Source: a bacterium
GTDB taxonomy: Bacteria; Krumholzibacteriota; Krumholzibacteriia; Krumholzibacteriales; Krumholzibacteriaceae
NCBI GenBank assembly: GCA_020350885.1
Contig: CP070727.1
Coordinates: 365,492-429,491 of the forward strand
Direction of reading: 5' to 3'
Length of the DNA stretch: 64,000 nt
In this document: positions 1-8,414 of the stretch, in pieces
Position numbering within the stretch: position 1 is the stretch's first letter
Layout: each line of letters opens with the position of its first letter
Program-made: the position numbers and the translations under genes
Notes under the pieces: generated by a model
Seen by the model: only the letters and a program-made list of their open reading frames with translations
The model's database searches: none
Told to the model about the DNA's origin: nothing

Positions 1-181
1 CCATGTAACATTCCTGCGATAGATCCCATGCATCCTCCACATTCCCCACGATTCCGAGTGCAACTGCAAAGGCACGTTGCATCGTTGCTTTCACGATCGT
101 CTCGAACGCCCTGACGCTGCCCCTTTTCCAGGCAGCCAACGTCTGCCTATCGATGTCGACCGTCTGTTCAAGTTCCGTCAT
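1..181 (-). CDS. ECF-type RNA polymerase sigma factor, N-terminal part (cut by window edge)
   Basis: Only the first 60 codons are in the window; the gene runs off the left edge. Starting from the ATG whose complement is at 179-181, the protein reads MTELEQTVDID and continues with AFETIVKATMQRAFAVAL, then LGIVGNVEDAWDLSQECYM. This is the pattern of sigma-70 region 2.1-2.2 in ECF sigma factors (aromatic Ala-Leu helix, then D/E-A-x-D-L-x-Q-E). ECF factors direct RNA polymerase to a small regulon, often for envelope stress. An AGGTGA-like Shine-Dalgarno lies 14 nt upstream, and a CTG at 193 is an alternative start. It follows DUF4097 and DUF4870 genes on the same strand, membrane-associated families that often sit near ECF genes. 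Identity rests on region 2 alone. Confidence 0.72.
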   Translation of the reverse strand, partial: MTELEQTVDIDRQTLAAWKRGSVRAFETIVKATMQRAFAVALGIVGNVEDAWDLSQECYM

Positions 182-380
182 AACGAAATACAGTTCACCT
201 GCTCCGAATATTCAAAAAAACTGCACCCCACCGTCTGGGCCATTCTCGGCAGCACCGGAGGCCTCAGTTATAGCAGGTTGCTCGAATGTCACTGGGTACA
301 AATATACGGATTACCGGCTGATCGGTCTAGTCCACATACCGGTATGGATTCACCGTCCCCGGCCGTGATGCCGTTTGGTG

Positions 381-746
381 CTACTTCTCCTCTTTTTGTT
401 CCTCTTCTGCATGCTCCTCAGTGCCCAGTACCTGGCGCCGTGCGTACTTTCCGATCACAGGGAGCTCATACATCTTCTCCATCAATGCCTGGTACATGAT
501 AAAGATCCAGACGATGAGAACAAAGAGGTAGAGCAGGATATTGATGACGGGAATCCACGCAAAAATCACACTAATGACAATAAAGAATATCCAGAGCAGA
601 ATGGACTGCACAGCGTGGAAACGCACCAGCTTGTTTTCCTTCTCGAGAAAGAGAAAGAGCAGGCCACCGAAAAACGGGATGAAGTAGGTCAAGAGACCGG
701 CGATACCGGCAGGCACCGCCGTGCTCTGTTTTTCTTTTTCCTCCAT
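381..746 (-). CDS. DUF4870 (Tic20-like) small membrane protein
   Basis: A 121-residue inner-membrane protein of unknown function. It has a short charged cytoplasmic N-terminus (MEEKEKQ), three predicted membrane segments at about 14-34, 44-63 and 66-86, and a Glu/Lys-rich tail. The first loop holds the family hallmark KLVRFHAVQS (charged residues, then Phe-His-Ala-x-Gln-Ser before helix 2), which is typical of DUF4870/Tic20-like proteins. AAGGGGG lies 8 nt before the ATG. It lies 117 bp after the DUF4097 gene and before the ECF sigma gene, all on the same strand, so co-transcription is plausible. No catalytic residues are visible and the physiological role is unknown. Confidence 0.8.
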   Translation of the reverse strand: MEEKEKQSTAVPAGIAGLLTYFIPFFGGLLFLFLEKENKLVRFHAVQSILLWIFFIVISVIFAWIPVINILLYLFVLIVWIFIMYQALMEKMYELPVIGKYARRQVLGTEEHAEEEQKEEK

Positions 747-863
747 CGTGTAACCCCCTTATTTTCGATTATAGATGAGTTCGGATGACGTTGAAACCAA
801 AAAAAGCATGTGCGACAAGGCGATCGGCTCCTCCCGCCCGTAACAGCACAGCAGAGCGGGGAG

Positions 864-1658
864 TTACAGTTCCTCGAGCTCTATATTGCCGTTGACCGTT
901 CTGAGTTGGATCTTTCCCCCTCCCTTGCCGATGACACCCCGTACAGAGCTTCGCTTGACCCTGATCCTGTCGCTGAGCTCAAACTCGAGCTCTATCTTTC
1001 CGTTTATGGTCTTTGCATCGAGCCTGCCGCCGGCATCCTCCGGAAGCCACAGATGAATGCTGCCATTGACCGCCTTCAGGCTGAGATCACCGCCGGCGGG
1101 AAACTCCTCGATCTCGCAATCGACGGAACCGTTCGTCGTGTGCGCCTCGCCCTCGCCCCGCATCGCACCGAGCTCGATCCCTCCGTTCACGGTGTGCACC
1201 TCGAAGGTCCCGGTGACTCCTAAGGCGGCGATACCTCCATTCACGGCTCCGAGATCGAGATCCGTCCGCTGAGGAACCTTCACCGTGTAATGAATGGTGA
1301 TTGAGCTCCGGTCGCCGCCGGAGAAGATCCAGAAACGGCTCTGCCTGATCTTCGGGAGATCCGCCTTGATCGAGACCCGCCTCCTGCTTGCGTCGACGTC
1401 GAAGTCCAGTTTTTCATAGATCTTCCGGGCTTCATTTTTACTCGGGGCCTTGATCTTTATCTCTGCAAAGACCTCGATCTCATTACGTCCCCAACTCTCT
1501 ATGTCGATGGATCCGTTCACGTTGCTGAGAGTGAGGCGTGCCCCTTCGTCGACCGCGAAGCTCCTCTGCCAGGTCTCCTTGAGCCGGTAGGCCTCACCGG
1601 AAACAGGAATAATCAGCAGAGAGACGAGGACTATGAGTGCTGGATGCAACCGTCTCAT
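864..1658 (-). CDS. DUF4097-family exported beta-repeat protein
   Basis: A 264-residue protein with a cleavable-looking signal peptide (MRRLHPALIVLVSLLIIP, then S-G-E-A). The body is a chain of short beta repeats built on V/I-N-G-x-I/V-x-L. At least seven copies are recognisable (SNVNGSIDI, GAVNGGIAA, HTVNGGIEL, HTTNGSVDC, KAVNGSIHL, KTINGKIEL, RTVNGNIEL). This is the DUF4097 putative-adhesin pattern, expected to form a beta-helix or roll outside the cytoplasm. The start at 1658 is chosen because GAGGGGG is 8 nt upstream; the longer frame starting at 1667 would leave only 3 nt. DUF4097 proteins frequently accompany ECF sigma/anti-sigma genes; here an ECF gene lies two genes downstream. Ligand unknown. 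Confidence 0.82.
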   Translation of the reverse strand: MRRLHPALIVLVSLLIIPVSGEAYRLKETWQRSFAVDEGARLTLSNVNGSIDIESWGRNEIEVFAEIKIKAPSKNEARKIYEKLDFDVDASRRRVSIKADLPKIRQSRFWIFSGGDRSSITIHYTVKVPQRTDLDLGAVNGGIAALGVTGTFEVHTVNGGIELGAMRGEGEAHTTNGSVDCEIEEFPAGGDLSLKAVNGSIHLWLPEDAGGRLDAKTINGKIELEFELSDRIRVKRSSVRGVIGKGGGKIQLRTVNGNIELEEL

Positions 1659-1840
1659 CTCATACACCCCCTCGATAATCGGTACTATGCATATTCTTCC
1701 ATATGGTTATTGCTACTCTAAATAACGAATTACACCGGTAAAATGTTTCGAGGCACTACCAGAAAGTGGATAGGCAGGGACATACGAGAAGCTTGGACAT
1801 GAGCGAAAATTACTGTTCTGCTATCCCATGCAGGTGCCCG

Positions 1841-2944
1841 TTAGCCTTTCCGCACCTTGAACTGCTTATCAATCCTCTTAAGACGCTCGACGATGCCGCC
1901 GTATTCGAGCTCGCTGTAGCCGAGCATGGCGGGGCCGCTGAAACCCTGATCCCTGATATCGATCGCTTTGCGCGATACCTTGTCCCGGACGTGATCCCAG
2001 AAGGGATGGTCGAAGGTATCGGCGGCCTCGGTGAGCTTTCCCTCGTGTACGCAGAAGGCGGCACAACTGACGACCGGCGGTCCGTCGAAGTATGATATCG
2101 TCGCGTTCTGCTTCACGGGCATGAGGGGGCCGTGGTGGCTGCCGCGCATGAATCCCGCCACGAGGTGGCCCTTGACGTAGGGGGAGAGCGCTTCGCCGGC
2201 GGCGGGGAATTCGCCCTGTACGCGGATGAGCATGATCGGATCGTCCTTGCCAGTGTAGGTGCCGGCGATGTTGTGAAGCCTTGTTGTGCTCACGCTCGCG
2301 GCGATCTCGCCCGTGGTTCTGGAGTAGATACGCTCCACGACGAAGCGTTGATTGTCCCTGAGCAGTGCTGCGATATCGTAGATATCTTCGGGCGAATTCA
2401 GCGAGATCACACGGTCGCCTTCCGTGTACTCCACATCCATGATGTTGAAGCGGAATCCATCAGCCATCTTCGGGCTCAATGTGAGACCGCTGCAGAACAT
2501 CGGATCGATGAAGCCGAGGTAGAGAGGCAGGTTGTACGCACCTGGATCCGTCTTATCCGCGGCGAAGAAGAGAAACGGCTCGTTCGGCCGCTCCTCGAAC
2601 TCCATCTCGGCTACCGCCGGGCCCAATCCCTTCACGTTGCCGCTGAAGGCGTCCTTCAGGAGATCCTGGCCGGCCCCGTAGAGCCCCATCTCCTTGGCGA
2701 GATCGGTCCCCGCCTTGAAGGCATCCCAGGCAAGCTTGTGTATCTCGCTGTCCCCCTCCCCGCGACTGTGACAGAGGAGAATGGCGATATCGTCACCGGT
2801 GGAGCTGAGGTAGTAATCGTGCACCAGCTTCGTTCCCTTGTCCTCGATGTAATCCTTGACACGTGCCTTCAGCCGCTCCCCCGGCTTGATATGGCCGCCG
2901 ATCGATCCGATGTCAGCCTTGATCACACTCAGAGTCACTCGCAT
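1841..2944 (-). CDS. fbp: Bifunctional fructose-1,6-bisphosphate aldolase/phosphatase (archaeal type)
   Basis: A 367-residue cytosolic gluconeogenic enzyme that condenses triose phosphates and then dephosphorylates fructose-1,6-bisphosphate to fructose 6-phosphate. The N-terminus MRVTLSVIKADIGSIGGH carries the conserved metal ligands Asp11 and His18. TGDD follows at 49-52, and a Lys at about 233 in a YTGKDDP context is the likely Schiff-base residue; SHHGPLMPV and Tyr348 near the C-terminus also fit the family. The start at 2944 is firm: GGAGGAG lies just upstream and the protein then begins exactly as the family does, whereas the longest frame adds 20 unrelated residues. It lies 56 bp after the MBL hydrolase gene in an apparent operon. 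The family is typical of archaea and some deep-branching or thermophilic bacteria. Confidence 0.93.
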   Translation of the reverse strand: MRVTLSVIKADIGSIGGHIKPGERLKARVKDYIEDKGTKLVHDYYLSSTGDDIAILLCHSRGEGDSEIHKLAWDAFKAGTDLAKEMGLYGAGQDLLKDAFSGNVKGLGPAVAEMEFEERPNEPFLFFAADKTDPGAYNLPLYLGFIDPMFCSGLTLSPKMADGFRFNIMDVEYTEGDRVISLNSPEDIYDIAALLRDNQRFVVERIYSRTTGEIAASVSTTRLHNIAGTYTGKDDPIMLIRVQGEFPAAGEALSPYVKGHLVAGFMRGSHHGPLMPVKQNATISYFDGPPVVSCAAFCVHEGKLTEAADTFDHPFWDHVRDKVSRKAIDIRDQGFSGPAMLGYSELEYGGIVERLKRIDKQFKVRKG

Positions 2945-3000
2945 CGAACTCTCCTCCTTCTTCCCGCAAGGTTCCTTCTCCACCCTGCCTGGTTTTCCGT

Positions 3001-3762
3001 TCAAAGATCGATGGTCATGCCGTCACTGGCAACGACCACCGGGCCGTTGTAATGTTTCCGTACGCTTGCGGCCGGGTCGGAGTCGCCGAATCTCGGGTAC
3101 ATATGGACCAGTACCACCCCTCCGACACCGGCCTTGGATGCCAGGCTCCCTACCCCCCCTGGGGTCAGGTGCCCGGGAACGGCCTGATCGTCGGGAAACG
3201 AGCATTCCGTCACCAGGAGATCCGCCTCACGGGCGAACTCGACCAGCCGCTCGGTATAGGCGGTATCGCCCGTATACACGAAACTGACACCGCCATGATC
3301 CATCCGGTAGGAGAGGGCGGTCCGCTCGCCGTGATCCGCCCGGACCGCACCGATGCGGCTCTCCCCCTCGATAGTCAGTGCACCCTCATCGATCTCCACC
3401 AATCGTAGGTAGTCGCTCTTCATGACCAGGGAGCGATAGAGCATGTCGAGTCGTTCCATGAACTCCTCGAGACCGCGCGGCCCGTACAGCACCAGCTGTG
3501 CAGACTCGAAGCGGTCCCGGTCGTTGTTGATGGCAGAGAGCAGGTGGCCGATCCCCAGTGTATGATCCGGATGGTAGTGGGTTATAAAGATCCTCTCGAG
3601 CGAATGGAACGAGGTTCCCGCCTCCTCGAGCGCCTCGAGCACGCACGGACCACAATCGAAGAGGAAGCGTTGCTCTCCCGTTTCTACGAGCAGGGCCGTC
3701 GCCCTCCGTTCGAGTGAGGGTATGATGGTGCCCGAACCGAGGATCGTGACACGCAGTGGCAT
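3001..3762 (-). CDS. MBL-fold metallo-hydrolase, RNase Z-like
   Basis: A 253-residue cytosolic metallo-beta-lactamase-fold hydrolase. The motif THYHPDHTLG gives His62, His64, Asp66 and His67 as dizinc ligands. Further ligands are in YTGDTAY, GHLTPGG and LVHMYPR. The overall arrangement (GSGTIIPS near the N-terminus, FDCGPCVLEAL, MDHGGVSFVYTGD) resembles RNase Z/ElaC-type proteins, but I do not see the long exosite insertion needed for tRNA binding, so the substrate cannot be named. Its ATG overlaps the stop of the upstream SAM hydrolase-family gene (TAATG), which suggests translational coupling. It precedes the aldolase/phosphatase gene by 56 bp. Confidence 0.85.
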   Translation of the reverse strand: MPLRVTILGSGTIIPSLERRATALLVETGEQRFLFDCGPCVLEALEEAGTSFHSLERIFITHYHPDHTLGIGHLLSAINNDRDRFESAQLVLYGPRGLEEFMERLDMLYRSLVMKSDYLRLVEIDEGALTIEGESRIGAVRADHGERTALSYRMDHGGVSFVYTGDTAYTERLVEFAREADLLVTECSFPDDQAVPGHLTPGGVGSLASKAGVGGVVLVHMYPRFGDSDPAASVRKHYNGPVVVASDGMTIDL

Positions 3763-4616
3763 TACCGCTTATTCCCTGCTTTCGGTTCCCGTGAGATGAA
3801 GAATATCTCCAGAGATTTCTTTTCCTTCAAGCCGAGATGCTGGAATGCGCTCCCCCTGTTGATGGCAATCTCGAGAAACCCCCAACTATTTATGAGCGCC
3901 ATGAGCTTTCCCCGGTCTCCCTGCGCATAGTACCGCTTCAATCCCCTGATACTCTTCCCGCCGACACGGATGGTACACTCCTCCCACGGAATGCCGTTGG
4001 CGTAGACCGAGGAGAGATACTCCTCATCGATGTTCGTGATGATATTACCGAAGGTATCGACATAGACGGCCCGGCCGGCCACCTGTCCCTCCCTGTTCAC
4101 AAACGGTTTCTCCGCCGGCACGGTAAGCACCGAGGTGAGCTCTTCCCCCATCTCGGAAGGCGGCACGCCGACCGACAGGTGTGCGGCGATGGGTGCAAAG
4201 ATATCCCGCCCCAAGAATGTCCTGCCGCGAAGATCGAGCGTATAGCTGCCGGGGCGCACGTGGTAAACCTTCTTCACCCTTCCCTTCTCGAATATCGATG
4301 AGAGGATGCCGTTATCGGGGGCAACGAAGTAATGCAGCTCGGTCTGGACGATGAGATTCTTCCGCTTACCTCCGACTCCCGGATCAACGACGCACAGGAA
4401 GATCGTTCCCTCCGGAAAATAGGCGAAGCTGTTGCCGAGTATGAAACTGCCCTCACGCACATCCTGGCTCGATACATCATGACTCAGATCGACGATGCGC
4501 GCATCCGGATTTATCCCCAGGACTACACCCTTCATCACACCTATGTACCAGTTGTGCCAGCTGAAATCCGTGAGAAGAGCGATAATGGCCTGTTTCGATA
4601 CCTTCCGCTTCGCCAT
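3762..4616 (-). CDS. SAM hydrolase / SAM hydroxide adenosyltransferase (DUF62) family protein
   Basis: A 284-residue protein of the DUF62 family, related to the SAM-dependent fluorinases and chlorinases. Non-halogenase members hydrolyse S-adenosylmethionine to adenosine and methionine. Family marks are LLTDFSWHNWYIGVMKGV near the N-terminus, then IVDLSHDV, VVDPGVGGKRK (holding the Asp and Arg of the proposed water-activating triad), the APDNGILS substrate loop and VDTFGNIITNI at the start of the C-terminal beta domain. The usual second Asp of the DFG-x-x-D-x-Y-V-G motif is Asn here (SWHNWY). It heads an operon with the MBL hydrolase (overlapping TAATG) and fructose-bisphosphate aldolase/phosphatase. 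A hairpin lies about 20 nt upstream of its ATG. Confidence 0.9.
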   Translation of the reverse strand: MAKRKVSKQAIIALLTDFSWHNWYIGVMKGVVLGINPDARIVDLSHDVSSQDVREGSFILGNSFAYFPEGTIFLCVVDPGVGGKRKNLIVQTELHYFVAPDNGILSSIFEKGRVKKVYHVRPGSYTLDLRGRTFLGRDIFAPIAAHLSVGVPPSEMGEELTSVLTVPAEKPFVNREGQVAGRAVYVDTFGNIITNIDEEYLSSVYANGIPWEECTIRVGGKSIRGLKRYYAQGDRGKLMALINSWGFLEIAINRGSAFQHLGLKEKKSLEIFFISREPKAGNKR

Positions 4617-4635
4617 TGTACCATCGAAACGTTAC

Positions 4636-4657
4636 ATACCCGGATTTTTCCGGGTAT
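4636..4657. repeat. Perfect 9-bp inverted repeat between the patatin and SAM hydrolase-family genes
   Basis: ATACCCGGA and TCCGGGTAT flank a TTTT loop. The element lies 85 bp past the patatin stop and 19 bp before the SAM hydrolase-family start. No U-tract follows on either strand, so it is either a non-canonical terminator or a leader hairpin that affects the downstream gene. Confidence 0.55.
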
Positions 4658-4742
4658 CATCTGGATACAGGGACGACGATTCCTTGCCGATCAGTCTAGC
4701 AGAAGACCGAATACCTGTATATGAATAATTGAATGGTTTCCC

Positions 4743-5576
4743 CTACCGCGGATGCCTGTTGCGCAGGCCGAACCGCCGCTTCAACCGGTTCCAGGAGGAT
4801 CCGTACCGCCGCAAGGCCGCATGCAACTCATTGAGATGTCTCACTGTTTCACGATATCCCTCCTCGATGATGACGGGGGCCTTATCGAGGGCGAAGGGGC
4901 TGAAACGCTCGAGGGGCGGACGGATGACGAAGTCTGCGAGCCCCTCTGAAATCCGGGCGTTCTGCTGTGCGACGAAGCCGGTGACCTGCATGACGACCTC
5001 GAGAAGATGGCGGGGCTTCTTCCGCAGGCCCTCGCTCAGCCCGAGATTGATACCGATCATGAACATCTCTCCCATCGAGGCGAGGGCGGAGACCGGGAGA
5101 TACTCGATCAGGCCGCCGTCGACGAATAGATGACCGTCGATCTCGACAGGAGAGTATATCTGCGGGATACTGCTGCTTGCCTGGCATGCAAGGGCGACAC
5201 TACCTTCCCCGACAATCCGCTTCGTCCCTGTCGTGAGATCCGCAACCACAACGGTCATAGGGATAGAGAGATCCTTGAAATCGATGTCGCCTATCGCCCC
5301 GATCACGAACTCCCGGATCTTATCCCCGGACAGGAGGCCGAGCTTGGGCAGCGTGAGGCCCGCGAGCTTCCTCCAACCCATACCGCTTGCGAGCTCCGTC
5401 ATCTGGTCGACCGACATTCCGGCCGCATACAGTGCCGCAACGATCGATCCGCCGCTCGTACCGCTCAGGTAGCGCACCTCGATGCCCGCCTCATGGAGGG
5501 CCTTGATAACGCCGATATGCGCCACGCTCTTTGCGGTACCACCGCTGAGCGCCAATCCGATAGGAACTTTTCCCAT
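4743..5576 (-). CDS. Patatin-like phospholipase (RssA-like)
   Basis: A 277-residue Ser-Asp dyad acyl hydrolase, probably acting on membrane phospholipids or lysophospholipids. The nucleophile elbow is GTSGGS with Ser41, and the catalytic Asp is in VDGG at Asp153. The oxyanion loop near the N-terminus reads SGGTAKSVAHIG, where bacterial patatins usually have GGGARG, so the Arg is replaced by Lys. The start at 5576 (ATG) is preferred over an adjacent upstream TTG at 5579, because GGGAG is 6 nt before the ATG. No signal peptide is seen, so it is probably cytoplasmic or peripheral. It is transcribed with the GT2-TPR gene upstream or from the 147-bp gap. Confidence 0.9.
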   Translation of the reverse strand: MGKVPIGLALSGGTAKSVAHIGVIKALHEAGIEVRYLSGTSGGSIVAALYAAGMSVDQMTELASGMGWRKLAGLTLPKLGLLSGDKIREFVIGAIGDIDFKDLSIPMTVVVADLTTGTKRIVGEGSVALACQASSSIPQIYSPVEIDGHLFVDGGLIEYLPVSALASMGEMFMIGINLGLSEGLRKKPRHLLEVVMQVTGFVAQQNARISEGLADFVIRPPLERFSPFALDKAPVIIEEGYRETVRHLNELHAALRRYGSSWNRLKRRFGLRNRHPR

Positions 5577-5723
5577 CAACCGCTCCCAATCGTTCTGAAC
5601 AGCTACATCCGGTTACGGTGCGGCCGAATATCGCCCTATTCTCTCATAACTACGTCTGTGTTACAAACAATTGTCCCGGGAACAGGAACGCTACGGCAGG
5701 GGTATGTTTCACGGAACAGGAAT

Positions 5724-7553
5724 TCAGCGTGTGGTGAGATCGGCAGGTGCCGCTTTCTCGATCATTCCGTTCCCCTCTTCGATCCGGCTCAGCTTTTCCC
5801 GGATCCGTCCGAGGTTCACATGGAAGCTAATGTTCGAGGGCTCCAGCTCGACCGCCCTGGAAAAGAGGGATGCAGCCTCCTTGTACTCGTACCGGTTCGC
5901 CAGCAGGCAACCGAGGGCGTTGTACGCCGCCCCGTAGGAACACTCCCGGCCGATGACGTCCCTGAGGATGCGCTCGGCATCATCGACTTTGCCGAGCTTC
6001 TCCAAAATGATTCCGAGGTTCACCCCGATCCTGGAGTTGCCGGGTGCAAGGTGCAGTGCTGCGCGAATGCTGTTGGCTGCCTTTTCGAGCTTACCGATCC
6101 GTTCGTAGACACACCCGAGACTGTTGAGGGCATCCGTATTTTCGGGTTCAAGGGCGAGAAACCGGCGGTAGAACTGGATTGCCTTTCCATTGTTGCGTCC
6201 CAGCTCGTGTATCTTGCCCATAAGCAACATGAGTTTTCTGTTCCCCGGATAGGCACCCTGCGCCTTCTCTGCGACGTCGATTGCCTTCTCGATCTTGTTC
6301 ATCCGTACATAGAGCTGTATCACCTTGAGAAACACCTTCAGTGGTGTCTCACGTAAAAACCTGATCGTATCCAGCGCCTGCATCGCCAGATCCCGCTCAC
6401 CGCAGTGATGCAGTATCTCCGCATGGATAGCATGCGACTGCGCAGCGTACGGATCGAGTGACAGTGAATGTGTGATACTATCGAATGCATCCTCCACATT
6501 GCCCAGAAGCAGATGTGCCGATGCGGCGTTACGGAACAGATCGGCGCTCTCGCCATCGAGGGTAATCCCCCGCTCGAAGCACCGAATGGCGCCGCGGTAG
6601 TCCCAGCGTTCCATGAAGACAACACCGAGATTGTTGTGAAGATCGGGTATGCTCCCGTCGACATCGATAGCCCTCATCAGGTAGCGTTCCGCTTCTTCGT
6701 GCCGTGCCCGCTTGAGGTGAACCAGCCCCAGGAGGTTGAGAAGCTCCCAGTTGTTCGGCTCCACGGTAAGGCCGAGCTCCGCCTGCTCGGCGGCCCTGTC
6801 TATATATCCGAGATCGAGAAGCTGTACGGCAATCTCGAAGAGATATCTCGAATTCCTGGAGTAACGCATCCTGACGCTGTCATACCCCGTCAGGTACAAT
6901 CGTGTCTTGCGGTACACACGCCCCGAGCTCTCGAGTCTGCCGAGATGATGGATGGCGCACCCGGCTCTATGAGGTTTGATGCACGCTTCCCGCAGGGAGG
7001 ATTCGACCTCCTCGTGGATCGCACCGCGGTAGTGGATCCCGGTCCTTCTTCTGAAGAGCCTCACCTGTTCCGAGCGGATATAGCCGGTCGCATCTCTGAA
7101 CGGCCCCGCACACCGGCTCACCGGAATCAAACCGAATGCACGCCTGGCATTCGAATAGGTAAGCTGGTCGAAGAGAAATGCCGAGGCGTCACCGCCGAGA
7201 ACGAGTGAGAGGATACGGGTATGATCGGCCGTATCGATCATCTCGTCCGCATCCAGCACGAGGATCCATTCCTTCGTTGCCTTCGATATGGCGAAGTTCC
7301 GTGCCTCGCTGAAATCGTTGTACCAGTTGCTGTGGAATACCCTCGCACCACACCGCCTGGCCTCGACGGGGGTTCCATCCCTGGATCCTGTATCAACAAC
7401 GATCACCTCATCGGCCAGTTCCCTAACACTTTCCAGTGCGGTTGCGATACAGTCTTCCTCGTCGCGGGCGATCATGCAACAGCTGATCCCGCTACGGTGG
7501 CTTCCCGTAATCTGTTGTAAATCAATGATTTTTCGGGCTTTTCCGGATGGCAT
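5724..7553 (-). CDS. Family 2 glycosyltransferase fused to a TPR array
   Basis: A 609-residue two-part protein. Residues about 22-240 form a GT-A glycosyltransferase domain: ISCCMIARDEED, then EVIVVDTGSRDGT, and the nucleotide-sugar/metal motif LDADEMID (Asp101-x-Asp103). Residues about 240-600 hold roughly ten tetratricopeptide repeats, e.g. NNWELLNLLGLVHLKR and PDLHNNLGVVFMERW. No signal peptide or membrane segment is visible. The architecture matches SPBc2/SunS-like GT2 proteins with TPRs, which can glycosylate proteins or act in surface polysaccharide assembly; donor and acceptor cannot be inferred. AGGAG lies 10 nt upstream of the ATG. The gene lies between a CutA gene and a patatin gene on the same strand. 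Confidence 0.9.
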   Translation of the reverse strand: MPSGKARKIIDLQQITGSHRSGISCCMIARDEEDCIATALESVRELADEVIVVDTGSRDGTPVEARRCGARVFHSNWYNDFSEARNFAISKATKEWILVLDADEMIDTADHTRILSLVLGGDASAFLFDQLTYSNARRAFGLIPVSRCAGPFRDATGYIRSEQVRLFRRRTGIHYRGAIHEEVESSLREACIKPHRAGCAIHHLGRLESSGRVYRKTRLYLTGYDSVRMRYSRNSRYLFEIAVQLLDLGYIDRAAEQAELGLTVEPNNWELLNLLGLVHLKRARHEEAERYLMRAIDVDGSIPDLHNNLGVVFMERWDYRGAIRCFERGITLDGESADLFRNAASAHLLLGNVEDAFDSITHSLSLDPYAAQSHAIHAEILHHCGERDLAMQALDTIRFLRETPLKVFLKVIQLYVRMNKIEKAIDVAEKAQGAYPGNRKLMLLMGKIHELGRNNGKAIQFYRRFLALEPENTDALNSLGCVYERIGKLEKAANSIRAALHLAPGNSRIGVNLGIILEKLGKVDDAERILRDVIGRECSYGAAYNALGCLLANRYEYKEAASLFSRAVELEPSNISFHVNLGRIREKLSRIEEGNGMIEKAAPADLTTR

Positions 7554-7573
7554 CGCGGATGCTTCTCCTCATC

Positions 7574-7602
7574 AGCGATCGGTGCTTCGTTGACCGATCG
7601 CT
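7574..7602. repeat. Perfect 10-bp inverted repeat downstream of cutA
   Basis: AGCGATCGGT and ACCGATCGCT are separated by 9 nt. The element lies between the cutA stop and the glycosyltransferase start. No U-run follows, so it could be a factor-assisted terminator, an mRNA-stabilising stem or a protein-binding site. Confidence 0.5.
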
Positions 7603-7664
7603 AACGGTAAGCATCAAGAGCCATGCCATGTATACCGGCACCCTCAGCCGGCCGGTCCAGGTGC

Positions 7665-7988
7665 CTAATCGGTACGCAGAAATCCTTTGAGGTAGGTGGA
7701 ATATTTCCTGGAGGCCTCGACGAGCGGAAGCGAGATGATCTCCGGGACATCGTACGAATGGTTCTTCTCGATGATTGCAACAAGTTCGGAGAAGAGAGCG
7801 CGTCTGCTTTTTATTATCATGAGCACTTCATCATCCTTGTGTATCTCTTGCTTCCACTGGTATATCGATCGACACGAGGAGATGATGTTCACACACGGCG
7901 CTAGCCCGGATCCTATCAGCTGCAAAGCGATACGCTCCACCTCTTCCATGCTAGAGGCTGTGACCAATACAACAATGTAATCATCCAC
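7665..7988 (-). CDS. cutA: CutA1 divalent-cation tolerance family protein
   Basis: A 107-residue cytosolic protein of the CutA family, which forms trimers with a ferredoxin-like fold and has been linked to copper tolerance. Family marks are VLVTASSMEEVERIA, GLAPCVNIIS, SIYQWKQEIHKDDEVLMIIKS and SYDVPEIISLPL; the length matches. The start is a GTG at 7988 with GGAGG 6 nt upstream. It follows the Hsp20 gene by 105 bp on the same strand. The real cellular role of CutA is poorly defined and the neighbours do not settle it. Confidence 0.95.
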   Translation of the reverse strand: MDDYIVVLVTASSMEEVERIALQLIGSGLAPCVNIISSCRSIYQWKQEIHKDDEVLMIIKSRRALFSELVAIIEKNHSYDVPEIISLPLVEASRKYSTYLKGFLRTD

Positions 7989-8093
7989 GTAGAACCTCCA
8001 TTCGTTTTTTCAGAGACATCCTGTAATGGTAAGAACGTGCAGAACCGTGATAATTGTACCATGTCCATTACTCCTCGAGAATGGAATTGATGG

Positions 8094-8396
8094 TTACTTG
8101 ATCTCGACGGAGACGGCATCCTCCATCGGATCCCTGAACGGGACTTCGATTGTGAGGAGACCATTCTTGTAATGCGCATCTGCCTTCTCGGCATTCACGG
8201 GGCAGCAGAAAGAAAGAGCCGTTACATACTCTATATCCCGGTGAGGAGCGGAAAGAGAGAAGCTGTCCGCATGCATCTTGAGAGATATATCACCTTTCTC
8301 GACGCCCGGAATCTTGACCTCGACCGTAAGAAACGTGTGATCATCATCGACATATGAACAAATCTCGGGTGCTACTTTGATTCTTTCTGCCGACAT
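8094..8396 (-). CDS. Small Hsp20/alpha-crystallin (CS-domain) protein
   Basis: A 100-residue protein that is nearly all alpha-crystallin/CS beta-sandwich. Visible marks are LTVEVKIPGVEKGDISLKM, then SFSLSAPH, and NGLLTIEVPF, matching the A-x-x-x-n-G-v-L-x-i-x-x-P pattern. It lacks the long N-terminal arm and the I-x-I C-terminal extension of classical sHSPs, so it may be a minimal chaperone or a CS-type adaptor. GGAGGGGG is 6 nt upstream of the ATG. An 18-bp gap separates it from the small Cys-rich ORF upstream, which suggests one transcript. Confidence 0.85.
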   Translation of the reverse strand: MSAERIKVAPEICSYVDDDHTFLTVEVKIPGVEKGDISLKMHADSFSLSAPHRDIEYVTALSFCCPVNAEKADAHYKNGLLTIEVPFRDPMEDAVSVEIK

Positions 8397-8414
8397 GGCA
8401 TACCCCCCTCCGGC

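Noticed and set aside
77..499. A 140-codon plus-strand frame at the left edge
   Set aside because: The opposite strand encodes the start of an ECF sigma factor here, and this frame shows no family pattern.
5130..6356. A 408-codon plus-strand open frame spanning the patatin/GT2-TPR gap
   Set aside because: It crosses two genes with recognised domains on the other strand and has no recognisable motifs.
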